Shown here: piece by piece, positions 10,571-24,333 of the stretch
Layout: every line of letters begins with the position of its first letter
Position numbering within the stretch: position 1 is the first letter of the stretch
Assembly (NCBI RefSeq): GCF_008831285.2
Contig: NC_045142.1
Location: 22,877,300 to 22,941,299 of the forward strand
DNA: 64,000 nucleotides
Reading direction: 5' to 3'
From: Nymphaea colorata
Lineage: Eukaryota; Streptophyta; Magnoliopsida; Nymphaeales; Nymphaeaceae
Made by a program: the position numbers and the translations under genes
The notes under the pieces: model-generated
The model's database searches: none
Seen by the model: the letters and a program-made list of their open reading frames with translations, nothing else
Told to the model about the DNA's origin: nothing

Positions 10571-13500
10571 TTATGACAGGTAAGCTTTTAATCGCCCACT
10601 TGCTGCCAATACAAAACCTGTCATTGCCTTTACAGTTAAGGTTGGGAAAATACAACGATAAAAAGGATAGATGCAATGAAAATGTTGTTAACAAATATCT
10701 AATAATTAGCACAAAAATCACATGCTTAATAAAATAATTCACATATAAAAGCACGATCCACTGCTTAGAAAATAACCGAAGTACCCCCTCTTCCCTCCTA
10801 TCCTCAGGGTCCAGGGATGCATTGGTGCTTGGTGAGGAGACAGCTCACCTTTTTCTTGGTGCCACATTTTGCCTATATGGCACAAGAGCCTAGCAACCCT
10901 GGGAATTGAATGGGCGATGTGTGACTGCCCAACAAGCTAACGTTATGCCCCTTGGGGCTACTAATGTACATCAATTTGAAAATAACCAAATAAAAAGCAA
11001 AAGTAAAAAGAACGCTCATAGAAAGATAGAGGGAGAGGAGAAGGGATGGCCAGCAGCCATCACCATAGAGAGAAAGGGAGGCTACCAACCACAGTGAGAA
11101 GAGGAAAGTTGTTGGATGATGAGCCTCACCCACAGAAAGAAAGATAATTAAGAGAGAGAGAGAGAGAGAGATTAAAGGCTGCTGGTTGGCAGCCTCACAA
11201 AAGAGAAAAGAGAGACCTGTGGGAGACGATCATGAGGCATGAAAAATTCAAATGACTTCTGGCAGCCTTGGGCATCATTGCAGAGCTTCACCAAAGGGTG
11301 TGATTGATAGAAAAGAGAGTGAGAGAATAGGGGAAGGGTGCAAATGATAAAGAGAATAAGAGAGAGAGAGAGAGAGAAAGGAGAAAAGAGTAACCAAAAA
11401 GGAATACATTTTTCAAAACTCAGCAAAGAGGGCTAGAGGTGTGCTTCCTCATGGTGAAGTGCATGCTTCATGCTAAGAGATGCTTCACCTTGACGCCTTA
11501 ATGCAACAAAGGTACACTTTGTCTTGAGGAAGAGACTTCAAGGCATAAAACATACACTTCTAACAACACTGTTTTGGCAAGTCTTTCTTAGTCAGAGCTA
11601 AAATTTTATCCTCCCATTAGATTGACCCAGTAAAGGCAACACTGTTATGTATGTAGGTAGCACTTGTCATCACAACACAATCTACTAGGTCCTCTAGACT
11701 AGATGTTCATGTCAATGTAACTTTAGAACTTCATATGTCTAACTTCAACACCAAAGCCTTAACCTGTTCGAGGTTTCATCTTCCTCAACAAGTGTAGCAG
11801 GAAAAGTGCTTTGAAAAATATTACGACTGCAAAGGCAATCGGATTTAGAAAAATCACTATGAAGCAGAGAACTAGCTGAAAGTAGCAAAGCAAAAATAAG
11901 CATGGTAACATGCACCAAGGCTGTAAGGGAAAAAAGATGAAATGCCTTTATGACTGTTGAGTTGTTCAAGAAGTAAAGCTTTACTTCATACTTGTTCCAG
12001 TATTGGAAGTATAAGCTGTTATATTTTGAATTTTTAAAATATTTCTAGTGGAAATACATGTGATTTATAATTTTTTTTAATGTGCAGTTGACATGTTGTC
12101 ATGGTCATTTCAGTTGTGACACAGAAGTTTATTTTGTAGTTAATTGTTTTTATGTACAATTTTTTTTTTCTATTTTTCCTCATTTAAATAGAATTCCTTG
12201 ACATAATTTATGAATATTTATGGCGTGATATGTTAGATTGCAACTAATAAAGTTAAACTATGCATTTTATATTACCTAGGGAGTTGTAGATGCAAAAACT
12301 GAATTTATTAAGATGACAAACAGGGAGGCACATTTAATAAGTTTGGGTCTCAATTGCACTTTTTTCCCTCTCTTTACCTGTACCAGCGACATAGCAAATC
12401 TATTTTGATGCCTCAAACCATGATCACATTGCTATTTTAGCCAGAAAATTGCATGTTTGTTTAATTACTCACTAGAGAGAAGAGAATTATTAATGGCATG
12501 ATATACCTGTAAATAAGGGGGAAGGCCTTCCAGGTCTTGACTTGAATTCTGGATGGAACTGTACGCCCACATAGAATGGATGATTTGGAAGTTCTAAAAT
12601 CTGCAAGAATTTTTAGAAGTAATAAAAAAATGACCAAAAAGGAAAATCATAGATATGCTCAGATTGCATATGCATACTTCCATTCTTCTGCCAGTTTCAT
12701 CCTTCCCCATAAATTTCAATCCAGCAGCTTCTAGGGCTTCAACTGAATCAGGATTTACCTACAAAAAGAGAGACCTTTCAGTGTTATCAACAAAAAGAAA
12801 AAAAAATCACCATGCATAGTAGAAGATCGAACAGGCCTGTATTTGTTCACAACGAAGGAAAATCCCTTTTGTGACTAACCTCATATCTATGACGGTGGCG
12901 CTCATCCACATGGTCAGGGTTATTGTACCTAGAACAACAGGAGATTGGATGAAATTGAATGCACATTTATAAGCGGTAATTTCTAATTTATCTCGGATAT
13001 TTCCGTGTGACTGTTTGTATGGCTATTCCTGAATAAACTCATCTGTACCAAAAAAAAATCATTGCTAGACCACGCACATCCACGGGATTTTAAAATAAAA
13101 GAGGCCACATAGAGCATTATTTATTGACAAACAATGTACAAAGCATAAAATTATGGCAGTACAAGTCTTGACATACAGCTTAGAGGTAATACAATTATGA
13201 TCGCAGAAGAAGGTCTTCCGAGACCCAAGTCTCATTGTGTTACCCATATGGGTTCTGGACCCCTATATAAAACAACAAATACATCAGAAAATCCAAGTAA
13301 AACATAGTACATTTCATTTAACGCCCTTTCTCAATAAGAACAAACAACCCACCTCTGGCATAAAAATTACGACAGGATCAGGTGTATCAGGATCAAACTC
13401 CGCACTATTTGCTTTCTCCAGTCCAAGCACCTAAGTCAATCCATAAGACTGAAGATTTAGCAATATGAATGTCACTGGCAGCATATTGCAACAAAAATAG

Positions 13501-16500
13501 TTAATGCATAAAATAAAAATGAAAGATTGTTAACATACCGAACGAGCAAATTCAATAACTGATATTTGCATTCCCAAGCAAATCCCAAGATAGGGAACTT
13601 GGTTTTCTCTTGCAAACTTTGCAGCTAGTATCATTCCTTCTGTTCCACGATTCCCGAATCCACCAGGAACCAGAATACAGGCAGAATCCTGGGATCATAT
13701 ATATATAAAGAGAGAGAGAGAGAGAGAGAACAAAGTTAATGCTCTGTCATCATGAAGTTCAATGTGTCCATCTGGGAGAATCAACCATATACAAACAAAA
13801 ATTTACAGGAAATGTATAACAAGTGGGTAACGCATTATCTGTATCACCTTCAGAGTTTCCCAAGCAGCTGCATGAACTTGTGGTGCCTGTATGCATAGAT
13901 GCCTAAATCAAATCCATTCAAAGCAAAAATTATAAGCCAAAGAGAAAGGTAAGCGTTCTGTACTTCTTTAGCTTTCTCATCTTCGAGATCAGAAGCTGCA
14001 ACCCACTGAATTACAGGCTTCAAGGAGCATGAGATACAAGCATGTAGAAGAGCCTGATTAGAAAAAGAAAATCAGTTACTTGGCTTGAAGCATAATTTTG
14101 ATATCTGGATCATAAAATTTTGAATTACAAGTTTCATCAGATTAGAAGGTCACAGTTGCCTTAATTTGAGATTGGATGAATTTGAAACATGAATTCCATC
14201 ATACTGCATGTAGGTCACAACAGAGCATGTAATTCTACAAGCCCCTAAAAATAAGGAGTCAAGCATGCTACAGTCTGTGAAGCGATTCTTTTGCTGGATA
14301 TGGGGTGGTATGCCACATTTTCTATAGTTACTTGTCTAAAAGACATTTATCTTTCTCGACAACGGCTCAATGTGACCCATTTTATTGACAGTTAAGGACA
14401 TGGTAAACATATCCCAGGATTGAGCAAATTTGTTTCCATGGAATATAAAATAGACAAACTGAAGATCCCAATACTCGCATGGGAAGCCCTTCCATGCAGT
14501 CATTACAGTAGCTTAGAAATAAAAGAAAAGAGCATATTGTCATAAGAAGTTAGTATACAACAGTTAATTGCATCTTCAAAGCCCTACTGATTTTTCAATG
14601 TCTGAGTATGTATGAAGTGAGTACTTTATCATCCATGTGTAGTTTTATTTATATTGTAGCCAAAAGAAATCCACATAACCAACAAACCAGCTCTACCAAT
14701 TAACATCATCTTAAATAAGTTATTCTGCTGAAACCATATGAACTTTGATTGACAAGGTTGTATCAAGTATCCAAGGCACCCAAGCAACATCATACACACA
14801 TACAGACACATGGAAACATTTGATTCACAGAAAACTCCAATTCCAAGTGCTGCTAAATCTTAATATACAAATCCAAAGGTGATGCAGCAACCGCACATTA
14901 TGGCAGCAATAAATGCTTTTTCAGAAAATCAGTTTCCTCAAAACGGCAGAATGACATTATGCACTTGAACTAAAGATACACATAATAAAGTCATAACTGA
15001 AATACCCCTCCAGAGGTACCTTCAACACAGACAGATATGAATCTGACAATCCCGTGTATTTCCCAACCATAGCAACCTTTACCTGTGTCAACATACAACC
15101 CAGTGATTATGTAACATCATGAATCATTTTTTAATTTTAGAAGCCATTAATTGAATAGTATAACCTTAGGCAAATAAGCTAATGGATCATAATGCTTACT
15201 GTTTCTGTAAGATTATCAAAAGTTTCTGCTCTCTTTGTCCATTCTTGGAGATCAGGTGGTCCAGCAATACTACAAGGGAACTTCAAGAATAAGTTGATCA
15301 GAAAAATTTCAAATATAATGCTTCCCAAATTTGGCAGATTTCTTCAAATTGTAGAGATTAGTGGTTGATAGGGGAAACACGAGAACAATAAAAACAAGAA
15401 CCTAGTAATACGTACTGACCTTAAAAGGTTCAGTTGTTTCAAGATGGCATTATGAGCATCTTGATACTGCAAACAATAAAATCATACAATTGAGCAAGAA
15501 AACACCAATCTAATTTTTTAAAAAAGAAAAATCTAAAAAAAAGGTATTCATGGTTAACATTTAACATTCTTAAATCTTAAACTTTAGGAATGCATGTATT
15601 ACAAAATAAAATATACAGAATAAATGAGAGCATATATGCAATTTTCTCAGGAACACTAAATCAAAACAGGTTAATAGAAAATGCAGGTTAGGTATAGAAT
15701 AGAGATTACTTACACGAAGTAAAAGGGGAACATGCCATATGTTAGGAACATCATGGATACTGAGAATATTCCCAGCCTAAGAAAGAAAAACACATGAGAA
15801 TAAGAACTTAAAAGATGTTGAACGGAACAAACACCAAGTAAAATCATAGGCCTGTACAGGAACATGGCAGAATTGCGACAACTTCTCCTTTGTTTGGTCC
15901 AACAACGGCTGAAAAAAGAGCAAAAGTTTTTACCTTTATTAGCACAACACCACGTAACTGCAAAACATCTAAGAACAACTGTTAGAAAATAGTTACTATA
16001 TAATAAATGCCAAGAACTGCAAAACAGCATCATAAAATAGCATTCCATAATTTCACTCGCTAACAACAGGAAAATAAGAATATATAAGCTACATAATGAT
16101 ACCTATAATTAAACTCTAGAAAATTACGAAAATAGAATTAAAATTTCCTGCAGATCCAATTTTAACATGCTTTAATGCATTGAAATAATGGTGTCATACG
16201 ATTCTATAAAAAATGTTCATGACAAATATTTCATTAGTGTCACAACTCACATCTACAACATTAGGAAGTCAACTGTCAATCAAAATAATACATATTGAAA
16301 TAGAAGAAACTCTGGTGAGAATCTGAAGATAAACAGGTGTCAAGATGCACTTAAAAGACAATTAGATGTTTACATAGCTCAAATTTGAGTAACAGTATGG
16401 GCATTCATCCACACACAATCACCGGCATGATCTTCTCAATGCAGTGATTTTTGTTTAATCAATATAGGCCATTCCCTAACAATTCTTGGCCTGTATAGCA

Positions 16501-19500
16501 GTCAAGATCATGCTTCAGACTGACAATATTTTTATAAGATAAGAGTATTAATAGAACTGGAAACCCCAAAAAAACATACATTCTTATAAGATAAGAGTAC
16601 CATAGAATGAAAATATTGAGCAAAGTCAAAATCCCTAAAAAACTTCTAAAAGGCAGCATATTCACAAAAAAGCATCATGCTGATGCCTTATCTACACCTA
16701 CAAAAAGAAATGGAGATAAAGGAGACATAATTGTCAGCATCCATAAAAATCACAATCACAAAAGCTGATAAGGTGTTACGTAACTGAACAGTTGAAAAAG
16801 GAAACAAACAAGCACAGTATATCATGTGAAGAGAAAGAAGTGGGCAAAACTGGAAAAGAAGAGGAAAAGTAAAAAGTTCTTGAGCTTCATCAGATTGGCG
16901 AAAGCAGGTAGCAACCAGAAGAAATAAAAGGAATTAAATTGCAACATCCCCGTGATATCCCTAAGATGACTATCACTCTCATTCCATTTACTGCAGTGCA
17001 ATGAGCACAGAAGAACCTGCAGATATGCAAATGCTGACTGCAACATAACATTTTATCCTACTGGTTCCCTAGGGAAGATTTCTTATCAATTCAATATAGT
17101 GACTAGGTTGTCTTGTTCTAGCCAGAAGCATGGCTGATACAAAACAAAAAAGTAACATAAATCCACAAGGCGTAGAAAAATTAGCATAATTCCCTAGAAC
17201 AAAAAACAGAAAATTACCTGAGCAGATCGACAAGCCAGTAAATGAGGCGTCAGTCCTAGTGCCCTTAATTCCCTAACGCTATGTTGAGTTGGCTTTGTTT
17301 TCTGGATAACCAATAACGCAAAAAGTTCAAGTGATATCCAAGAAAAGCTCCAATAATGACATCCATTGTGCAATCTCTTATAAACATGAAAGTGAAACAA
17401 GAGGCAGATAAAGTCCATCAAAACATCGATACATGGAGCAGCAAAGAGTGAAAATTACTTGCTCACCAACAACCCCCAGCACTGGTACAAGGCTGACATG
17501 AATAAGACAGAAGTTTTCTTGTCCTGAGAAAAACTAAACTCCATCAGACTGCTCATAAACCATCTGATCTACCTTCACAAACAAAAGAATGAAAGCATAT
17601 GACTGTGCAAAATGAAAACTAGAAAAAGCTCTTGTAAATATCTTCTTGAACATTTTTTTTTCCTGTTGTCAAGTTATACTACGCAGAATATACATGTTCA
17701 GATTTCTTTATTAGCAATAGTAAAACTTCTCAGAGAGATGTTGGATGCATAATCTACTACCTATAAGCAAACTAAACAAAATCAATTAACTAAGCCAAAA
17801 CTCAAGCACAAAGGAGATTAGGCACAACATATGAATAAACTGGAGATGCCCGGAAGAAAACCCGTTAGACAAAAGTACAAATTTAATCACTCACCAACTG
17901 AATAAGATAACTGTCGCAAGGCCTCGATGAATGGCATTGATTCAATGTCACCTACATATTAGCAAAGATGCCAATCAACAAAAGACTGCCAGTGAAGGTG
18001 AACATTTGGCAGTGACTAAAGCATTTCATAAAATTTCAGTTGGAAAAAATAATCTATCACCTACCTACAGTGCCCCCCAACTCAATTACACAAACATCTG
18101 CAGGACCAACTCTGCCATCAACAGGAATGACAGCTACAGATGTAATCCAGTCCTTGATTGCATCTGTAATGTGTGGAATAACCTAAAAAATAATGAAATA
18201 ACATGTTTCAGCTGCATCTTACCTGATCGAAAATGTTGTAGTGTTATCCAATCATAGGGCATGATGTATATGTTGTATTTGCACTGAAAATAAGAGATAT
18301 CTAAAGAGCAATACCTGAACTGTTTTCCCAAGATAATCACCTCTTCTTTCTCTGTCTATAACGGACTGAAGATAGGATACTTCAATATCAATTAAAAGAA
18401 TGATTAAACTTTTCACGGGAACATAAATTCATTTCCTTATGAAACAGAATATAGTACCTGATAGATCTTTCCGGTAGTGATATTATTATCCCGAGTAAGT
18501 GTTACATCTAAGAAACGCTCATAGTTTCCAAGGTCCAAATCCACCTAGTAAAAGTGAAGAGCCAAAGCACACTTGAGGAAAAAAAACAAGTTTACATGGA
18601 CAAAGATCCACTATTAAGATATCTGAAACACAAGGAACAGAAGTGATTTTTGTGTATGCGAGTATCAGATGGTATCAATCACAAGGTGAACTGCTTGCAT
18701 GAATCTGAATCACATGCATATGCTTGCATAATTTATAACTGCAGCATACTGTATGTTTGAGACTATGGTGGCAAGCTCCATATTCAAATAGAGTGACTGC
18801 AGCAACATGTTATACCTAGTGCGGATGAGAAAGCAAACAAGTAAAGAGATGTTCCATGCACTTATGCATATAGCGTCATGATAATTGATTAGTATCATTT
18901 TTACTAAGAGTTCTACTTGTGCAGTCACAACTAAAGTGTTTCATTGCGGACTTGTGGTGATGCACTTGACATATTGTGGGAGTGAAAAAACATATTTGCA
19001 CAGATCCTGTTGCTGTAAATAACCTTAACTATATAACATGTGTTTGTTTTCAATAGCTAAAAGATCGTGAATCAAGCACCAACATATGGTCAAAAGAACT
19101 TTAAAAGTAGCTTTTCCATGAAGAAATACAGTAGTTAAAACATAATATGGATAGATTCAAGTGCTAGCCATTGCAAGTATAAGCAAATGCAACAAACTTA
19201 CCACAATGAGGACCACATGATCCTTTAGGTTAACCATAGTGGTACAAAATTTGGCAATAAAATTACTTCCAAGTTCCAACTATTAGGCATCTTTAAGTAG
19301 GTCTAAGTCACTCCACGCTTGAACACTGTCTTGGGCCATCTCTTTTCCTGTTTTCCATCAATAGTTGGCTTCCAGTTCACTTGTTTCATGAGTGCTTTGC
19401 AGTTACTTTGTTTTTAAACATATGTGTGTGGTTTGTGGAAAAAGTTTGCTACCAAGTAGGTCATAAAATCTCCAGTTGAATATCATAAATCTGATAAATT

Positions 19501-19777
19501 CATTTATGAAACTAAACAAATGGATGTGACCTTTTGCCTAAAAGCTTAGGGGATGAACTCTTAAATCATGCTTTTTTATACCGAGGTCATAATATATAAG
19601 AATCTAAAGATTGAAACTCTGAATTTTCCAACCCACTAAACATGATTCATACATAAATGACAATGATTTAACAGTCAATTCTTCAGTTCTTGGACATGGA
19701 AATCACATGTATATGGTTAGCTTCAGAACATATGTAAATAAACATGTGTGTACATACACATAAGATATATATATATC

Positions 19778-19812
<35 letters not shown>

Positions 19813-20940
19813 CCCACTTCTGTTTCACTCGTTTATGATATTTGTTCCCATTTTTAACCTGATACTATCTACCAAACAGACTCGGTTAATTTTTTACTCT
19901 TTGCAGCACCAGATCTAAAGATGAGCTAAATAGCATCTTTAGAAATCTAGAAAGAACTACAATTTGGATGGTGTCACTGTTACACATGAGTGGGCTAGGC
20001 TAGAGTAAAAAAGTTGCGAGTCTTGTGACCGATATATGTAAACAGATCTTCCGATCTCCAAAAAGTAACAGCCAATAGCATGCCCAGAATGAAATTGTGT
20101 TCATCCACTAAAGAATCCAGGTTGAACTTGCCGAAGCCAAAACTAATAAATTGATGACTGACGTCAGGTTGACAAAGTGGTAACATTTGTCCATACAAAT
20201 GCAGAGCTCATGAAATAATAATTTACAAGCATCAGTCTAAAGGAAATCCTCACAACTCATGAATAAGGCCAGGCAGCACGGATCGAATCAGACAACAAGG
20301 ACATCTGGATTATCCATGAATCTGATCCATTAAAAGCGTAATTGTTTATCAGATTCTACAAATATCAGGTTCCTCCGTACAATTATTTTTGCCCCCATCC
20401 AATATCAAAACTCCATCGCCAACAAAATCGCCACCAACGACTACAACCTCCAACAGAAGATCCTCAATCGCGAAAATCCACAAATTAAACAACTACCTAC
20501 ATACTCCTACATCGAAAATCAGTACTATGCAGGAAAAGAATTAAATGTATTCGGCAAAAGGAGGACTGCAACCAAAAGGGAAGCCACAAACCTCGCCGCC
20601 ATCATCGAGAACAAAGACCTCCCCATGCTCGAAAGGAGAAATAGTTCCAGCATCGGTGTTCAAATAAGGATCTGAAAAACCGCCATTCAACAAAACAACA
20701 CCCAACAATTTAAAAAGAAAAGCGCCACCCGGTTCAGCACCAAATCAAAAGAGTGCATTAAATCGACACCATTAACATAATTCAATTAATATGGGCAGCA
20801 AAGAAAGGAGATGGGTACTCACCGATCTTGATGGAGGTGACTCGGAGACCACAGGCTTTGAGGACAACCCCAATGCTGCTCGCCGTCACGCCTTTCCCAA
20901 GCCCACTCACTACACCGCCCGTGACGACTACGTACTTCAT
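10571..20940 (-). CDS. CTPS: CTP synthase, complete 22-exon gene
   Basis: Makes CTP from UTP with ATP and glutamine in the cytosol, the last step of de novo pyrimidine nucleotide synthesis. Exons on the minus strand: 20823-20940, 20592-20671, 18458-18544, 18315-18365, 18065-18182, 17895-17951, 17459-17523, 17218-17301, 15858-15908, 15714-15776, 15420-15466, 15200-15269, 15020-15082, 13964-14053, 13848-13886, 13539-13688, 13353-13430, 13177-13262, 12880-12928, 12678-12758, 12507-12600, 10571-10617. They total 1668 nt, 555 residues, with all junctions GT-AG and all phases matching. The N-terminal synthetase domain starts [17 protein letters not shown] (ATP-binding loop, Lys16). The glutamine amidotransferase domain has the nucleophile in GICLGMQ (Cys398) and the partner His525/Glu527 in VQFHPEF, so it looks active. 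The last exon, only 47 bp, encodes [14 protein letters not shown] after a 1.9-kb intron. The start is the only ATG giving the conserved N-terminus. Confidence 0.97.
10760..10965 (-). mobile_element. tRNA-like segment, candidate SINE in the last CTPS intron
   Basis: On the minus strand an A-box-like stretch (TTAGCTTGTTGG, 10929-10940) and a B-box-like stretch (ATTCAATTCCC, 10901-10911) are spaced as in tRNA genes. The segment does not fold into a full cloverleaf, so a tRNA-derived SINE head is likelier than a tRNA gene. The ends are estimates. Confidence 0.35.
12000..12480. other. CTPS intron 21, no feature seen
   Basis: AT-rich intron sequence between the penultimate exon (12507-12600) and the tiny terminal exon (10571-10617). 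I see no open frame with domain content. Confidence 0.6.
13697..13730. repeat. (AT)n(AG)n microsatellite in CTPS intron 15
   Basis: A short AT run followed by an AG array starts about 10 bp outside the acceptor side of the exon that carries the catalytic Cys398. Confidence 0.95.
18545..20591. other. CTPS intron 2
   Basis: A 2.05-kb intron whose splice sites join ...DDGGE to [11 protein letters not shown] in the synthetase domain. It holds an AT/CA microsatellite at about 19770-19812 and no recognisable gene. Open frames at 18710-18928 and 19995-20198 on the minus strand have no domain content. Confidence 0.75.
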
Positions 20941-21041
20941 CTGTCTCTTCCACTCTCTGTCAGTAGGACGAAGAAATAAGAAGAAGAATAAGAAGAAGAC
21001 ACCAAATTGAACGGTGTCTCTGAGTGAGGAAAACAGAGAGA

Positions 21042-21049
21042 GCGGGAAA
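21042..21049 (-). promoter_or_regulatory. E2F-type site upstream of CTPS
   Basis: Minus strand reads TTTCCCGC, the canonical plant E2F/DP binding sequence. It lies about 100 bp upstream of the CTPS start codon in a CT-rich leader or promoter without a clear TATA box. Since CTP synthase supplies a DNA precursor, S-phase control is plausible. Confidence 0.55.
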
Positions 21050-23131
21050 TGATGGTTCTGAGGCTAGCGTTCAACTGAAGCGATCCTCAATCCCGTTACT
21101 GAATAGAAAAACGAAACTAATTAAAGAATTTCAAAATAAACCTACACTATGATAAATATTGCAAATAGGGACCCATTTATATGGTTTACAAAGTAGTACA
21201 TATATTTTTGCGTCACAGGCTTACCTTATGAACATATAAAGTGACTCCAAATATATTATCGTGGTCAGCTAGGTAGGGTAAGTAGCTATTTTTAACGTTT
21301 GTTTTAAATAAAAAAATTGCTACTTTTTAGTTGAAACTTGTATTAATTGGAATTGTATTTGGCAAAGTAAATTTTTTGGATGCAATTGCAACTTCAATAT
21401 GTTTTTGAATTCTTAAATCATGCTATATTAAGATGTTATCTTTGAAATAAAGTATGGCTACTTCTTTTTGGGAACTCTTTAATTGAAACTTGTATATTGG
21501 AATTGCATTTCACAAATCAAATGTCTTGGATGCAATCTTCATGTTCAATATATTTTTGAATGGTTGATCACGCTATATAAATGAGTATGCGACTACCTTT
21601 TATTCAAATTGGTCTTATCAACCTCTCTCCATTAAAATTGTAAAATGAGGATCTCAATATGAGTCATTCAATCTTAATCTTTTGGTTTAATAAACTATAA
21701 AATTTCGTGCACAATTTTTTGGCACATTAGCAAAACCATGCTAGCACAAGAGGGGTTGATGGCCATGTTACTCGAACTAGTGATTGGCTGCCTACCAACC
21801 ATTTTCTATCACCATATATGATGGGGAACATACTTTTTAAATTATGTTATTGCAATATTAACATTCAGATCACATTTTTTACCTCCAATTTTGGCAAAAA
21901 ATAGTCTAAACGATGGTTACAATTATTAGAATTTAATGTCGAACTCACTTTCTTATTTTTGAGGCAGTTGGATCTTGGATGGTCATTAACCTTGGGGATT
22001 TTTGCAAATATCGGAAAAGGTGCTCTCCGCGTGACAAATAGACATAAGGCAAGGACTGTTTTGAAATATGGGCCATAAGTTAAGGACCAGCTTGAAAAAC
22101 TTAATTCCTGAACCCTAGCCGACGGAAAGATATTCCTCGTTGGCTTCTTTTTGTGTTTTAGTTAGGAAGTTTATTGTTAATTTAAGTGAAGAATATTCTA
22201 ACTTTATTAATTAAAAGACCAAATTCCTTCTATTATTTTATTTTTTTTTAAACGATTCCACTGAATCAAAATGAGAAGAAAATCATTGATATATATATAT
22301 ATGAAATGACTCTCAAGCAACATATAAAGTTATGTGTAAGAAAAATCCTTTACACGATAAATATCATTATTTTCATTTCTTTTTTCAGCAAATCTGTATT
22401 AATATATCTAATAAAGATCAATGTAGATAAACTGGTGTTGTCACATAGAGATATGAATCGGCCGTAATTTTTTAATATATTTGAATTTTAAGTTTCAATG
22501 TTTTAATAATATAAACAATGAGTCGATTCTTATGAATGTTACATGTTGGTCGGAGGCTGATCAAGGATAAACAAGGGCTACAATTTCCAATGATGCATTT
22601 TAACTGTTGAAGATGGAAAAGAAAAAAAAAAAAGTCTACATGATTTTCCACTCATTTGCCAACACCAGATCCTGCAATATCCAAAATAATAATTTTTTTG
22701 CTGTCGTGAATATGTGTACCTTTTATAGGTGCCAAAAAATTTATAGGGCCAAGATGCATATTTTCCATATGTTGTGTTTTTAGCTATATTCTTGCGTATC
22801 CAATAAAATGTATTTATTAAATGATAGTATTTGGATTCAATTCTCGTGTGCAGACCATCATCTGAATCTGGATACAGGTACCAAATCCAAAACCCGACTG
22901 CAATTCATGAGTGATTACATTTAAATATTGGATTAATTTTTCAGCTGGCCTTAGACCCAAATTTGCTTTTGCAAAAGGTCTTCCAGGTTTGAATCCGTGC
23001 CTGGATCCAATTAGGTCAGATCTGAATAGATCAAACCTTTGTGGATTACAGATCCAAATTTGGTTGGGTCAGGTTTTGTTGGATAACCAAACCGACCCCA
23101 ACCAGCTTGACCAGCTTGACGGGAGTCAGGC

Positions 23132-23378
23132 ATAAGGCTGGGCATCTGGCCGAGCCGCTGCTGGGCCGGCCCAGCCCGGCCTGTAAGTTAAAAAATATAT
23201 ATATAATTTTTATTTTTTTGTTTTAATAATATTTTTTTATTCTTAATAAATATATTTTATATTAAAAAATAATTTTATAATTAAAAAATAAATTTTTAAT
23301 TTAAATGAGCCGAACCGGGCTGGGCCCGAAACGAGACTCGGGCCCGGCTGGCAGGCCCCGCCCGATACCCACCCCTAA
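23132..23378. mobile_element. MITE-like element with GC-rich ends
   Basis: Left end reads taaggctgggcatctggccg, and the right end in inverted orientation reads TTAGGGGTGGGTATCGGGCG. These are imperfect terminal inverted repeats rich in gccc/gggc. The core is almost pure A/T. The sequence tcaggc occurs directly at both outer borders (23126-23131 and 23379-23384), consistent with a target-site duplication. No coding capacity. Superfamily not determined; hAT-like is possible. Confidence 0.55.
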
Positions 23379-23893
23379 TCAGGCGCAGCACTTGTACCAT
23401 ATAGTGAGTCTCTACGGATAAGATACAAGACTGATTTACGTATAGACGGCTTGCTCGTGACAAATTTACATTTACGTGCTTAAGATTCCAAGTATTTACC
23501 AAACTTTTTCAAAAGAAAGGCCGTTTCGATTTTGCCTTTTGAACTTCATTTTACTTTGGGCACAGGAAACTAAAAAGAAAAAACAAGAAAAGGGAAATCT
23601 AATCGTTTTAAAAAAAAGTAAGAAAGTATGGAACATCTGAAAAGGTAACTGAGAAAGCCATGTTGGCGTTTTCTTTCAAAAACAGGCTTCTGTCTTCGCC
23701 TTTAAATTGCGAGGGAGTTAGACATAATGAGCAAATGTTAAGTACCTACGTGTAAATTCACTAAATACATAATTTTATTGCTTTTGAGGGTAGTTTTCCA
23801 ACAATTTTTTTTTTCTTGATTAGTTATTCTTTCTACTTAAAAAAAAAAAAACTGTTCTCTCCACTTAAGATATATGAATTCCCATTTAGATAA

Positions 23894-23937
23894 AGGTGTC
23901 AAATCCAATTTGGATCAGAAATTGATTGAACCATTAA

Positions 23938-24000
<63 letters not shown>

Positions 24001-24333
24001 AAAAATAAATATAATATATAATTAAAAAGACAAATCGAATTCAGATTCTAGTTTAGATATACATAAATATCCGATCAGCTTAATATTCATTTTCTAATCA
24101 GATTTAGCTTTAAATAAATAAGATTTAATCTTTTGAAAAGCAGCCACATCAGGTTTAAAATTCAGATTTTGACATGAATATAAAAATCAGATTCAAATCG
24201 AATTCAAATTGTGAATTGTCTTTTCAATTCAAATTCAGATATTACTTTTTTTGTTTTTATTTGAATATGTAAATATCTGAAAAAGTGGATACAGTTAAAG
24301 GTACATCCAATTCGAACCTGGTCCGTTGACATC
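23894..24333. mobile_element. possible nonautonomous element with gtgtcaa ends
   Basis: A segment bounded by ggtgtcaaatcc on the left and gttgacatccatg on the right, weakly inverted to each other. The interior repeats variants of attcagattc/aatcggattc. A long (AT)n(GT)n array (23941-24000) sits near the left end. Boundaries are uncertain. Confidence 0.35.

Noticed and set aside
11745-11969. Possible alternative last exon of CTP synthase (strong acceptor cccttacag on the minus strand with a 60-codon frame after it)
   Set aside because: The translated tail has no likeness to CTP synthase, while the 47-bp exon at 10571-10617 gives the expected LAASG-type continuation in phase.
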